A DNA stretch of 13,493 bases, from contig CAKRVU010000011.1 in the NCBI GenBank assembly GCA_934408835.1, forward strand, positions 1 to 13,493, in the 5' to 3' direction. How positions within the stretch are numbered: the stretch's first letter is position 1; every line of letters begins with the position of its first letter. The notes below the pieces were generated by a model. It did not search any database and was not told the DNA's origin. It worked only from the letters and a program-made list of their open reading frames with translations. Made by a program: the position numbers and the translations under genes. Positions 1 to 5,618 of the stretch are shown here, in pieces. The stretch is from an uncultured Oscillospiraceae bacterium (GTDB lineage: Bacteria; Bacillota; Clostridia; Oscillospirales; Ruminococcaceae).

Positions 1-75
1 GGAGCTGGTGGACGGACTCGAACCCCCGACCTGCTGATTACAAATCAGCTGCTCTACCAACTGAGCTACACCAGC
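1..75 (-). tRNA. tRNA-Thr (anticodon UGU)
   Basis: Read on the minus strand, a 7-bp acceptor stem (4-10 with 69-75), a D-arm, and an anticodon stem GCTGA/TCAGC around loop TTTGTAA give anticodon UGU. A TTCGAGT T-loop follows. The 3' end is followed by CC at the window edge, so an encoded CCA is probable but its last base lies outside. The T-stem (GGGGG against CCGTC) contains one G-G opposition, an oddity that leaves the other arms intact. It lies 31 bp downstream of tRNA-Pro and has no promoter of its own, so the two are probably one transcript. Confidence 0.95.
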
Positions 76-106
76 ATAATAAAGAAGCGGTTGCCAGCGA
101 CGCTGG

Positions 107-183
107 TGGTCGGGGCGACAGGACTTGAACCTGCGGCATCTTGGTCCCAAACCAAGCACTCTACCAAACTGAGCTACGCCCCG
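107..183 (-). tRNA. tRNA-Pro (anticodon UGG)
   Basis: On the minus strand the gene begins CGGGGCG, pairing with CGCCCCG before discriminator A and an encoded CCA (107-109). The anticodon stem CTTGG/CCAAG encloses loop TTTGGGA, giving UGG. The T-arm GCAGG-TTCAAGT-CCTGT is intact with one G-U pair. The gene is first in a two-tRNA transcript reading into tRNA-Thr. Confidence 0.97.
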
Positions 184-209
184 ATATCAATCACACATCG
201 AATAAACTT

Positions 210-238
210 ATTATATCGGATATATTCCAAAATGTCAA
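210..238 (-). promoter_or_regulatory. Sigma-A-type promoter of the tRNA-Pro/tRNA-Thr pair
   Basis: The minus strand shows TTGACA (233-238), a 17-bp spacer and TATAAT (210-215), a perfect consensus. Transcription should start near 203, about 20 nt before the tRNA-Pro 5' end. Confidence 0.85.
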
Positions 239-383
239 TACCTTTTTTCTATTTTTTTCGTTACCAGAAAAATAATTTTAAAAATAAAGAGGGCGACGGT
301 TCAAATTGGAGTTAGAATGCAGTAGTGTAAATGGAATTATCGCGTTTGTAGTTGTTTCAAGAAGCGAGAAACGCGACAAAAAA

Positions 384-421
384 GAAGCCGCTATACAAAA
401 CACTTGTACAGCGACTTTTTT
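384..421 (-). terminator. Bidirectional rho-independent terminator after the alcohol dehydrogenase gene
   Basis: A 12-bp stem with two G-U pairs (387-398 with 404-415) closes a 5-nt loop. On the minus strand it is followed by TTCTTTTTT, and on the plus strand by seven T. It sits about 75 bp past the dehydrogenase stop codon and insulates that gene from the tRNA pair. Confidence 0.85.
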
Positions 422-490
422 GGATTGTATCGGTTGAGTGCAAAGCGTTTCACACGTTTGGAAGATAGCAAACAATGAAACTCACGATGA

Positions 491-1660
491 TTAGAATGTG
501 ACGTCTTCACCAATGAAGGCGCAGCTGAGCACCTTTTTCAAGTCTTCCGCTGACGCCGGACGGGGGTTGGAGGCGGTGCAGGGATCCAAAGCGGCATTTT
601 CGCAGATAAAGTCGAGCTTTTTATCAAAATGATCTTTGGAGACTCCGTTAGCCGCATAGGTTTGTTCAATTCCCAATTTCCGGTTCAGGTCTTTGATGGC
701 TTGAACGAGGTTGTTAACCAATTGCTTATCGGTCATTCCGGGCAGTCCGATATGACGCGCAATGGTGGCATAGCGGGACAAGCAAACCTTTGAATTATAC
801 TGGATTACATAGGGGAGTAAAATTGCGTTGCAGCATCCATGGGTAATTTCAAATTCTGCGCCGGTTTTATGAGCCAGACTGTGACAGATACCCAAAAGCG
901 CATTGGAAAACGCCATTCCGGCAAGGCACTGCGCGATATGCATTGTTTCTCTGGCCTGGTGACTGCCGTAATAGGAATCCACCAGACAATCAAAAATATC
1001 TGAGATAGCCTGCAGGGCAAGCGGATCGGAAAAGCCTGAGCGTGCCGTTGCGACATATGCTTCAATCGCATGAGTCAGCGCGTCCATACCGGTGTCAGCC
1101 GTGAGTTTCTTCGGCATGGTTAACGGGATGGAAGTATCCAGAATAGCAATATCAGGAGTAATCTCAAAGTCGGCAAGCGGATATTTGATATTGTTCGAAT
1201 AGTCGGTAATAACAGAAAATGCAGTCACCTCAGTTGCGGTTCCGCTGGTAGAGGGGATCGCAACAAAGATCGCTTTTGTCCGCAATTTCGGCATGGTAAA
1301 TGGATTTTTAATATCGTCAAAGCTCTTTTCGGGATATTCGTAAAATACCCACATTGCCTTTGCTGCGTCAATAGGGGAGCCGCCGCCGATTGCAATAATG
1401 ATATCAGGACCGAATTCCTGCATCGCTTTTGCTCCGCGCATTACCGTTTCGATGGAAGGATCCGGCTCAACGCCCTCAAACAAAAGGGTTTTTACATCAA
1501 TTGACGCCATAACGTCTTCTACCTTTTGCAAAAAGCCGCCCCGTTTCATAGAGCTGCCGCCGGTGACAATGATAGCCCTTTTTCGATCCTTGAGCACCTT
1601 CAATTCTTCGATTGCATTTGGACCATAATAGATATCTCTTGGTAATGTAAAACGTGCCAT
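491..1660 (-). CDS. Iron-dependent (group III) alcohol dehydrogenase, AdhE C-domain-like
   Basis: This 389-aa protein belongs to the Fe-ADH family, which reduces aldehydes to alcohols (or the reverse) with NAD(P)H in the cytoplasm. The N-terminal Rossmann-like part carries GGGSPIDAAKA (92-102) for cofactor binding. Metal ligands can be placed by the FucO pattern: D193 and H197 in MDALTHAIEAY, H260 in ICHSLAH and H274 in THGCC. Text such as DAAKAMWVFYE and KYPLADFEITPD resembles the C-terminal half of bifunctional AdhE, but no aldehyde dehydrogenase domain precedes it, so it is a stand-alone ADH (ethanol, butanol or propanediol type; substrate not readable). The start is fixed by AGGAGGT at 1669-1675, 8 nt upstream. 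It is monocistronic, with its own promoter and terminator, and probably serves fermentative NADH reoxidation. Confidence 0.95.
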   Translation of the reverse strand: MARFTLPRDIYYGPNAIEELKVLKDRKRAIIVTGGSSMKRGGFLQKVEDVMASIDVKTLLFEGVEPDPSIETVMRGAKAMQEFGPDIIIAIGGGSPIDAAKAMWVFYEYPEKSFDDIKNPFTMPKLRTKAIFVAIPSTSGTATEVTAFSVITDYSNNIKYPLADFEITPDIAILDTSIPLTMPKKLTADTGMDALTHAIEAYVATARSGFSDPLALQAISDIFDCLVDSYYGSHQARETMHIAQCLAGMAFSNALLGICHSLAHKTGAEFEITHGCCNAILLPYVIQYNSKVCLSRYATIARHIGLPGMTDKQLVNNLVQAIKDLNRKLGIEQTYAANGVSKDHFDKKLDFICENAALDPCTASNPRPASAEDLKKVLSCAFIGEDVTF

Positions 1661-1722
1661 CTTCGATTACCTCCTGTAAAATCAGATAAAATTCATACAA
1701 CAAACGATCTGTTACAAGTGCC

Positions 1723-1751
1723 ATTATACCACGTTCTATCCGATATGTCAG
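1723..1751 (-). promoter_or_regulatory. Promoter of the alcohol dehydrogenase gene
   Basis: The minus strand has CTGACA (1746-1751), a 17-bp spacer and TATAAT (1723-1728). The predicted start near 1716 leaves a leader of about 55 nt ending in a strong ribosome site. I saw no clear operator in it. Confidence 0.75.
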
Positions 1752-2003
1752 AAACAAAGTGTAAATTCTTTATTATTTTTTTGAAAAAGGTTCAATCATT
1801 ATGTGAAATATATACCATATTTTTCGGAAATCTGTCAAAAAGGGGCTTTTTATTAAAAAAACGACCTGCTAAGTGCTCAATTGGTTTGAGAATAGATTCT
1901 GTTTGTTGCAAAAAACAGCTCGGATTGACAATCAAAAGGGGAGGAAACCCATTAACGTTTTGAAAATGCCAAAGGTTTCTGTGATGTGGTTTATTTATAT
2001 CAG
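1752..2003. other. AT-rich intergenic stretch with no recognised gene
   Basis: About 250 bp between the dehydrogenase promoter and the antisense-RNA module. Short open frames exist on both strands, but none has a ribosome site at a usable start codon and none reads as a recognisable protein. An isolated GGGGAGG near 1939-1945 on the plus strand is followed only by non-start codons. Confidence 0.5.
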
Positions 2004-2028
2004 AAAAAACATCCCGAAAAAGGATGTT
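2004..2028 (-). terminator. Terminator of the small-peptide mRNA
   Basis: On the minus strand, AACATCC pairs with GGATGTT (2008-2014 with 2022-2028) around a 7-nt loop. The last T of the 3' arm runs into further T, about six in all (2009-2004). The hairpin overlaps the -35 box of the opposing promoter by two bases, so the two transcription units are interlocked. Confidence 0.65.
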
Positions 2029-2055
2029 GACAAATTGATCAATCAAAGATATAAT
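2027..2055 (+). promoter_or_regulatory. Perfect consensus promoter for a short antisense RNA
   Basis: TTGACA (2027-2032), a 17-bp spacer and TATAAT (2050-2055) match the sigma-A consensus exactly. No plus-strand ORF with a ribosome site follows. The likely product is a non-coding RNA starting at about 2060-2062 and running against the small-peptide gene. Confidence 0.8.
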
Positions 2056-2061
2056 AATAGC

Positions 2062-2149
2062 AGTTGGGATGTTTGCATTAGTCCTTGCTGTTCATTACGA
2101 TAATAGAGTTTGAGATCGTAACGTTGACCGTTACGGTCTTTTCTCTTTT
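2062..2149 (+). ncRNA. Candidate antisense (antitoxin-like) RNA, about 88 nt
   Basis: This RNA is bounded by a perfect promoter (2027-2055) and a strong hairpin plus U-tract (2114-2149). Its first ~26 nt (AGCAGTTGGGATGT, then TAGTCCTTG) are almost identical to the predicted 5' end of the opposing peptide mRNA. It is complementary to the last 24 codons and 3' UTR of the 37-codon ORF. Known families with this plan include RatA/txpA, SR4/bsrG and the pAD1 par RNA II. Assignment to that class is inferred from layout alone; I do not recognise the sequence. Confidence 0.6.
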
Positions 2150-2191
2150 ATGTAACAACTTTCGCAGGAAAGCTAATAGCGCATCCTTCAT
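2078..2191 (-). CDS. 37-aa small peptide, candidate type I toxin-like ORF
   Basis: The ATG is preceded by AGGAGGTGA (2196-2204), a full match to the anti-Shine-Dalgarno, 4 nt away. A consensus promoter lies 86-114 bp upstream. The peptide starts MKDALLAFLRKLLHKREK, a short amphipathic basic helix. It continues with an alternating polar/hydrophobic segment (KTVTVNVTISNSIIVMNSKD) that could form a strand. It lacks the clear transmembrane helix of TxpA, BsrG or Fst toxins, so toxicity is not shown by sequence. The predicted mRNA (about 2270 to 2004) has a long 5' UTR whose CCTCCCC (2234-2240) could mask the ribosome site, and a 3' end complementary to its own 5' end. Alternatives are a regulatory peptide or bacteriocin-like peptide. 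I do not recognise a family. Confidence 0.6.
   Translation of the reverse strand: MKDALLAFLRKLLHKREKTVTVNVTISNSIIVMNSKD
2114..2149 (+). terminator. Terminator of the antisense RNA
   Basis: GATCGTAACG (2114-2123) pairs with CGTTACGGTC (2129-2138), a 10-bp stem with one G-U pair and a TTGAC loop. TTTTCTCTTTT follows. The same bases encode codons of the opposing ORF, so terminator and coding sequence are superimposed. Confidence 0.75.
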
Positions 2192-2276
2192 GATATCACC
2201 TCCTCTCACCCTAGTTCTAAAAAGAGTGTAGATGGGGAGGCTTATCACAAGGACTACATCCCAACTGCTGACCTTT

Positions 2277-2305
2277 AGTATACAATATTTTACAAATTCT
2301 GTCAA
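2277..2305 (-). promoter_or_regulatory. Strong promoter of the small-peptide mRNA
   Basis: The minus strand has TTGACA (2300-2305), exactly 17 bp, and TATACT (2277-2282). The predicted start near 2270 places the shared repeat at the extreme 5' end of the mRNA. Confidence 0.8.
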
Positions 2306-2331
2306 TCTGACAAATGAAATCATAATTGCAC

Positions 2332-2366
2332 AGCCCAGTGGTTACCCCTTCGGTTCGGTATGGGCT
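2332..2366 (-). other. Structured hairpin following a 21-codon ORF
   Basis: AGCCCA (2332-2337) pairs with TGGGCT (2361-2366), and TACC (2343-2346) stacks with GGTA (2357-2360), giving 10 bp with a 5-nt bulge on one side. It begins at the TAG stop of the small ORF and lies just upstream of the -35 box of the peptide-mRNA promoter. No U-tract follows, so it is not a typical terminator. Confidence 0.5.
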
Positions 2367-2430
2367 AGTGCCAGCAATGCCGGTCGTAGAATGTTTTATT
2401 TTTCAGTCGCACCTTTCGGTTTGTCTTCAT
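2365..2430 (-). CDS. 21-codon basic ORF, possible leader peptide or fragment
   Basis: An ATG with an upstream AGAGGT at roughly 8 nt opens a 21-aa frame beginning MKTNRKVRLKNK and ending in DRHCWH before TAG. It is strongly basic at the start, with aromatic, His and Cys residues at the end. It lies 6 nt after the stop codon of another short minus-strand frame, as in an operon. The stop codon overlaps the hairpin that follows, the arrangement of a translated leader. No gene that it could regulate follows except the small-peptide module. I do not recognise it, and it could be the relic of a mobile element. Confidence 0.35.
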   Translation of the reverse strand: MKTNRKVRLKNKTFYDRHCWH

Positions 2431-2436
2431 GTTATA

Positions 2437-2622
2437 CTACCTCTTGAAAAGATTTTCTAGCTCGATCATTTTATGACCTGATATTTTAATAGATCCCTTC
2501 GCTGCTGTCGTTTGTTTAGCAACAGGGTTATGTTGACCTATAATATGCCTTGCATTAAGACCATTTTTTCTGAAGGAGGGATGTTTGATTCTTTGCAGAT
2601 TGCAGAAAAGAACAAGGAACAA
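2437..2622 (-). pseudogene. Possible truncated gene end of unknown family
   Basis: The last ~40 codons of this minus-strand frame (LNARHIIGQHNPVAKQTTAA onward, ending ELENLFKR) have a plausible protein composition. The plus strand here is full of stops. The first ~20 codons read antisense to another frame and look like noise. No ribosome site precedes an ATG. It is best explained as the 3' remnant of a decayed gene, but chance is possible. I cannot name a family. Confidence 0.25.
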
Positions 2623-2751
2623 ATCAGATTATTGACTGGAAACACACATGACGGATATGACATCACATTCAAGGATGGTTGCAAAATTCATTGTAGAACA
2701 AAATTGGAAGTCAGAAAAGCGATTATTTCATATCTTGCACAAGACCAATGA
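2545..2751 (+). CDS. Hypothetical small protein (56-68 aa), uncertain start
   Basis: The plus-strand frame encodes a soluble, Lys-rich polypeptide with the central text DGYDITFKDGCKIHCRTKLE and a C-terminal helix ending in SYLAQDQ. Two Cys lie in KDGCKIHC. A good AAGGAGG (2573-2579) is present, but the in-frame ATG at 2581 is only 1 nt away, too close for normal initiation, while the ATG at 2545 has no ribosome site. The gene may have lost its natural 5' end. It sits alone between the accessory module and the ribosomal-protein terminator. Function is unknown. Confidence 0.35.
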   Translation: MPCIKTIFSEGGMFDSLQIAEKNKEQIRLLTGNTHDGYDITFKDGCKIHCRTKLEVRKAIISYLAQDQ

Positions 2752-2827
2752 TTTTGTGTTACTAGCTTGTTACTAATGGACAGATTTTCAGGTGTTTGCA
2801 GAAGATGTTCAGCATGTTATAAAATAA

Positions 2828-2858
2828 GAAAAAGCCTTGGAAACATTGAATTTCCAAG
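2828..2858 (-). terminator. Terminator of the rplM-rpsI operon
   Basis: On the minus strand CTTGGAAA (2851-2858) pairs with TTTCCAAG (2836-2843), an 8-bp stem, followed by GGCTTTTTCTTATTTT. It lies about 30 bp past the rpsI stop. T-rich sequence on the other side may let it stop plus-strand transcription too. Confidence 0.75.
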
Positions 2859-2889
2859 ACTTTTGTGTTTTGTTCTCTGAACCTTTGAA

Positions 2890-3288
2890 TTAACGCTTGC
2901 TGAACTGCGGAGCGCGACGAGCTGCTTTAAGACCGTATTTTTTACGTTCCTTCATACGCGGATCCCGCGTCAAAAAGCCGGCTTTTTTGAGTGCCGGTCG
3001 AAGTTCCGGATTATATAACAGAAGTGCACGTGACAATCCGTGACGGATAGCGCCGGCCTGTCCGGTTACGCCGCCACCGGTGACATTGCAAACAATATCG
3101 AATTTTCCTTCTGTTTCCGTTAAGGTAAGCGGTTGACGAACAATCAACTTTAATGTATCCAGTCCGAAATAGTCGTCCATATCCCGTTTGTTGATTGTGA
3201 TTTTGCCGGTTCCTTCATAAACGCGGACGCGGGCAACGGAGCTTTTTCTTCTGCCGGTTCCATAATAATATGGTTTGGTATCGTACAT
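2890..3288 (-). CDS. rpsI: 30S ribosomal protein S9 (uS9)
   Basis: This 132-aa protein matches bacterial S9 throughout. [19 protein letters not shown] lies near the N-terminus (11-29), a Gly-rich [21 protein letters not shown] lies in the middle, and the basic tail ends in APQFSKR, whose last residues reach the P-site tRNA in the known ribosome. The length fits the family (about 130 aa). The start is set by AAGGAGGGG (3296-3304) 7 nt upstream; this site overlaps the rplM stop codon by one base, so the genes are tightly coupled. It is second in the rplM-rpsI operon and followed by a terminator. Confidence 0.98.
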   Translation of the reverse strand: MYDTKPYYYGTGRRKSSVARVRVYEGTGKITINKRDMDDYFGLDTLKLIVRQPLTLTETEGKFDIVCNVTGGGVTGQAGAIRHGLSRALLLYNPELRPALKKAGFLTRDPRMKERKKYGLKAARRAPQFSKR

Positions 3289-3303
3289 AATTCTTCCCCT
3301 CCT

Positions 3304-3735
3304 TTATGAAATGGACAGAGCCTGCGGCTGCTGCGCCTGATGTGCATGATTTGCGTCCGGATAGGTGCGAAGACGGGTAGCCATCTTACGACCGAGTGTG
3401 TTGTGTGGGAGCATTCCGGTAACGGCATAAGTCATCGCCTTTTCCGGATTTTCTTTCATTAGCTTGCTGTACTTGATTTCCTTGATGCCGCCAACCCAGC
3501 CGGTATGCCAGTAATGGGATTTTTGTTCCAGCTTCTTGCCGGTTAAGATTGCGTCTTTACAGTTGATAATGATGACATGATCGCCGCAGTCCACATGAGG
3601 GGTGAAGATAGGTTTGTGCTTTCCGCGGAGGATTGCCGCAGCTTTGGCAGCAACGCGACCAAGCGGTTTGCCGGCGGCGTCGATCACATACCATTTACGG
3701 CTAATTTCTGAAGCCTTTGCCATTGTGGTAGACAT
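3304..3735 (-). CDS. rplM: 50S ribosomal protein L13 (uL13)
   Basis: This 143-aa protein is of normal length for L13. It has KWYVIDAAGKPLGRVAAKAA (14-33), the DCGDHVIIINCKDAILTGKK block (49-68) and GMLPHNTLGRKMATRLRTYP (107-126). The frame is open upstream of 3735, but ATG at 3735 is chosen because TTGGAGGA precedes it by about 8 nt and homologous text starts there. rpsI follows after 15 bp. The gene is preceded by a 249-nt structured leader and a strong promoter. In E. coli and Bacillus, L13 regulates its own mRNA, so the leader is probably an autoregulatory site (inference). Confidence 0.98.
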   Translation of the reverse strand: MSTTMAKASEISRKWYVIDAAGKPLGRVAAKAAAILRGKHKPIFTPHVDCGDHVIIINCKDAILTGKKLEQKSHYWHTGWVGGIKEIKYSKLMKENPEKAMTYAVTGMLPHNTLGRKMATRLRTYPDANHAHQAQQPQALSIS

Positions 3736-3984
3736 GATAAGATTCCTCCAATATGTTTTTGATATAAAATAGATTGTTCCTTCCAGGCAAACCGACCGAG
3801 AAACGCCTTCGGTTACGCTGATTTGTCCCGCATCAAAAAGACAAGGAACCTGTTCAATGGAAAGAACGTTGCTGGTAATTTGCTCAAACAGACTCCGGGC
3901 AAACGGTCTAAACACAGCCGATGGGATGGGGCTGATATACTTAATACACGTTTGCCGGGAAAGAGCTGCAACCAACAGAAAACG
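3736..3984 (-). promoter_or_regulatory. Long structured leader of rplM-rpsI, possible L13-type autoregulatory RNA
   Basis: About 249 nt separate the predicted transcription start from the rplM ATG, and no ORF with a ribosome site is seen. Complementary blocks include CGTTTGCC (3949-3956) with GGCAAACG (3898-3905), enclosing CAGCC/GGCTG (3915-3919 with 3930-3934). Others are GTTCCTT (3776-3782) with AAGGAAC (3843-3849), and ACCGA/TCGGT (3795-3813). A second GGCAAAC (3786-3792) could compete for the distal partner, allowing alternative folds. Rfam has an L13_leader family in Bacillus relatives; I could not check membership. Confidence 0.45.
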
Positions 3985-3990
3985 TTATTT

Positions 3991-4018
3991 ATTATAGCAT
4001 ACCGTCTGAGAAAGTCAA
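3991..4018 (-). promoter_or_regulatory. Promoter of the rplM-rpsI operon
   Basis: The minus strand has TTGACT (4013-4018), a 16-bp spacer and TATAAT (3991-3996), with a predicted start near 3984. Confidence 0.8.
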
Positions 4019-4028
4019 GCGTTTTTTG

Positions 4029-4054
4029 AAAAAAAGACAACAATTCTCATTGTT
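4029..4054 (-). terminator. AT-rich terminator downstream of spoVAF
   Basis: On the minus strand AACAAT-GAGA-ATTGTT (4039-4054) is followed by GTC and seven T. The stem is only 6 bp and AT-rich, so it may be weak. It ends just before the -35 box of the rplM promoter. Confidence 0.5.
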
Positions 4055-4104
4055 TTCTCTTAAAATCTCAATTATTCTAACGTATCATCCCGTATGCTCC
4101 AATA

Positions 4105-4188
4105 TTATTTTTGTTTTAGCTGTTTATTGGTGATATCAAAATACGGAATCTGCCTGATGGCGAAGCGTCCGCAACAAAATTCAAACAT
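4105..4188 (-). CDS. 27-codon ORF overlapping the spoVAF-like stop (TAATG)
   Basis: The ATG shares its A with the TAA stop of the upstream spore protein gene, the classic geometry for translational coupling. The peptide starts MFEFCCGRFAIRQIPYFD and ends in KQLKQK. It has two adjacent Cys and no membrane segment. A terminator follows about 50 bp later, so it would be on the same mRNA. It is not recognised as any GerA-operon partner (GerAB or GerAC are far larger). It may be a small coupled peptide or the remains of a lost downstream gene. Confidence 0.35.
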   Translation of the reverse strand: MFEFCCGRFAIRQIPYFDITNKQLKQK

Positions 4189-5618
4189 TACTTTTCTGAG
4201 TGGCGGTTTAACAGAGAGGAACGGAAGAGCTGCCGTTTTAAAATCTTCCAATCAAAGGGGATGAGCGGATACAGGTAACAGCGTCCGGAAACGGTTTTGC
4301 TGAAGAGAAGAACCATCAGAATTCCGGCGATCCCGACCAGGTAGCCCCAGACGCCCACGCCCCACAGTCCGAATATTCCGGTTGTGATTAGCAAAAAGAT
4401 TCGCATAAATTTCAGTGAATATCCAAGCTCATATCCGGGCTGCGAGAAATTGGCCAATGCGACAAAGGCGGTATAAAGCAATGCTTGCGCTGTAAACCAT
4501 CCCGATTGTACGGCGTAGTCCCCTACGATAATGGCGGCCAGAACGCTAAGGGATGTGGTGAGCATATTCGGTGTGTTCAGGCTTGCAAGCTTCATTCCGT
4601 CAATGGAAAATTCTAAAATTAAAATTTGCAATAGAAGGGGAACATTGGTCTCGTCTGTCACCAAAATAAATTGAAGCCACGATGGGACCGCGTTTGGATA
4701 CTGATTCAGGAGAATCCAAGTAGGTGTGATTAATACCGTCAGAATCATGACGATTGCGCGGGTAAGCTTCAAATAGGAGCCGATAAACGGTGGAAAGTAA
4801 TAATCGTTGGCCTCTTCCATGATGGAAAATATGGTGGCTGGAATGAGAAGAACCGCCGGAGAATTGTCGACGACAACGGCAATTTCGCCTTCTAGAATAT
4901 GCGCGGCGGTGGTGTCTGGGCGTTCGGTAAATTTGAATTTTGGGAGAGGATTGTACCATTTCCGGTGAACTAGAATTTCCGCCATACTCTCCTGATTCAT
5001 CGTCAGCGCGTCTACTTTGACCTGTTCTAGGCGACTCAGTATCTTTTTTAATAGCTTCGGGTCTACGGAGTCCCCGATATAACAGAGGGCAACGTCCGTT
5101 TTGGACTGTTTTCCAACGGATATATGCCTGACGACTAGACGCGGATCGCGTATTCTTCTGCGGATTAACGCGGTGTTTAAGACCAGCGTTTCCACAAAAC
5201 CGTCGCGCGAACCGCGAAACACCTTATCCTTGTCCGGCTCAGAGGAGTCGCGTTGCGGATAGGTTCTCACGTCAATTAAAATGGCGCGGTCAAAGCCATC
5301 GACAAAGAGAGCGGTTTGCCCGGATAGTATCGCGGTTATAATCGCTTCTTCCTGATCTTCCAAGTCCACTTCACCATAGGAAATACTGGTTTTTGACAAG
5401 GTGTATGCGTCCTTTAGGAGATTTGCGTCTGTTATCCGGTAGAGGGTGTCGAGAATTTTTCCGAGCTGAGCGTCTTTACAAAATCCATCGACAAAGAAGA
5501 TGGCGGCTGTTTTTCCGCAAATGGTAATGGTGCGGTATACAATATCAAAATTCAAGTTGGTGTGGAGCACTTTTTGATACTGTTCAATTGTTTTTTGAAT
5601 ATTTGGGTTGACTGGCAT
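4188..5618 (-). CDS. spoVAF: SpoVAF/GerA-family spore inner-membrane protein
   Basis: This 476-aa protein is of typical GerA/SpoVAF length. A soluble N-terminal part holds the family signature GSRDGFVETLVLNTALIRRR (136-155). KFTERPDTTAAHILEGEIAV (229-248) follows, then VDNSPAVLL. The C-terminal ~190 residues carry about five hydrophobic segments, and the protein ends near the family motif PFDWKILKRQLFR. TERPDT-AAH and DNSP favour SpoVAF over nutrient-receptor GerAA subunits, but this split was made by eye. SpoVAF-type proteins act in the spore membrane during ion release at germination. No gerAB, gerAC or other spoVA gene adjoins it. The start (5618) has GGGGGG 5 nt upstream, inside the arm of a large hairpin. 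No forespore promoter was recognised. Confidence 0.85.
   Translation of the reverse strand: MPVNPNIQKTIEQYQKVLHTNLNFDIVYRTITICGKTAAIFFVDGFCKDAQLGKILDTLYRITDANLLKDAYTLSKTSISYGEVDLEDQEEAIITAILSGQTALFVDGFDRAILIDVRTYPQRDSSEPDKDKVFRGSRDGFVETLVLNTALIRRRIRDPRLVVRHISVGKQSKTDVALCYIGDSVDPKLLKKILSRLEQVKVDALTMNQESMAEILVHRKWYNPLPKFKFTERPDTTAAHILEGEIAVVVDNSPAVLLIPATIFSIMEEANDYYFPPFIGSYLKLTRAIVMILTVLITPTWILLNQYPNAVPSWLQFILVTDETNVPLLLQILILEFSIDGMKLASLNTPNMLTTSLSVLAAIIVGDYAVQSGWFTAQALLYTAFVALANFSQPGYELGYSLKFMRIFLLITTGIFGLWGVGVWGYLVGIAGILMVLLFSKTVSGRCYLYPLIPFDWKILKRQLFRSSLLNRHSEK

Larger units (their letters stand above)
2059..2269. repeat. Interrupted inverted repeat at the 5' ends of two convergent transcripts
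   Basis: AGCAGTTGGGATGT occurs on the plus strand at 2059-2072 and on the minus strand at 2256-2269. Each is followed by (T)AGTCCTTG, directly at 2248-2255 on the minus strand and after a 6-nt insert at 2079-2087 on the plus strand. The copies start just after the -10 boxes of the two opposing promoters, so both RNAs begin with the same motif and the longer RNA can fold its 5' end onto its 3' end. Confidence 0.85.

Noticed and set aside
290..315. GACGGTTCAAATTGGAG looks like a tRNA T-arm, a possible attachment-site remnant
   Set aside because: Only the loop-like GTTCAAAT matches; there is no acceptor or anticodon arm and no second copy in the window.
278..475. 65-codon minus-strand frame downstream of the alcohol dehydrogenase
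   Set aside because: It runs straight through the strong bidirectional terminator, has no ribosome site, and its translation has no protein-like pattern.
1792..2103. Overlapping 76-84 codon frames on both strands between the dehydrogenase and the antisense module
   Set aside because: No ribosome sites at the starts. The plus-strand frame passes through a perfect promoter and into the antisense RNA, so it is better explained as a chance frame.
2232..2447. 71-codon plus-strand frame opposite the small-peptide promoter
   Set aside because: It is antisense to the promoter, hairpin and 21-codon ORF, and no ribosome site precedes it.
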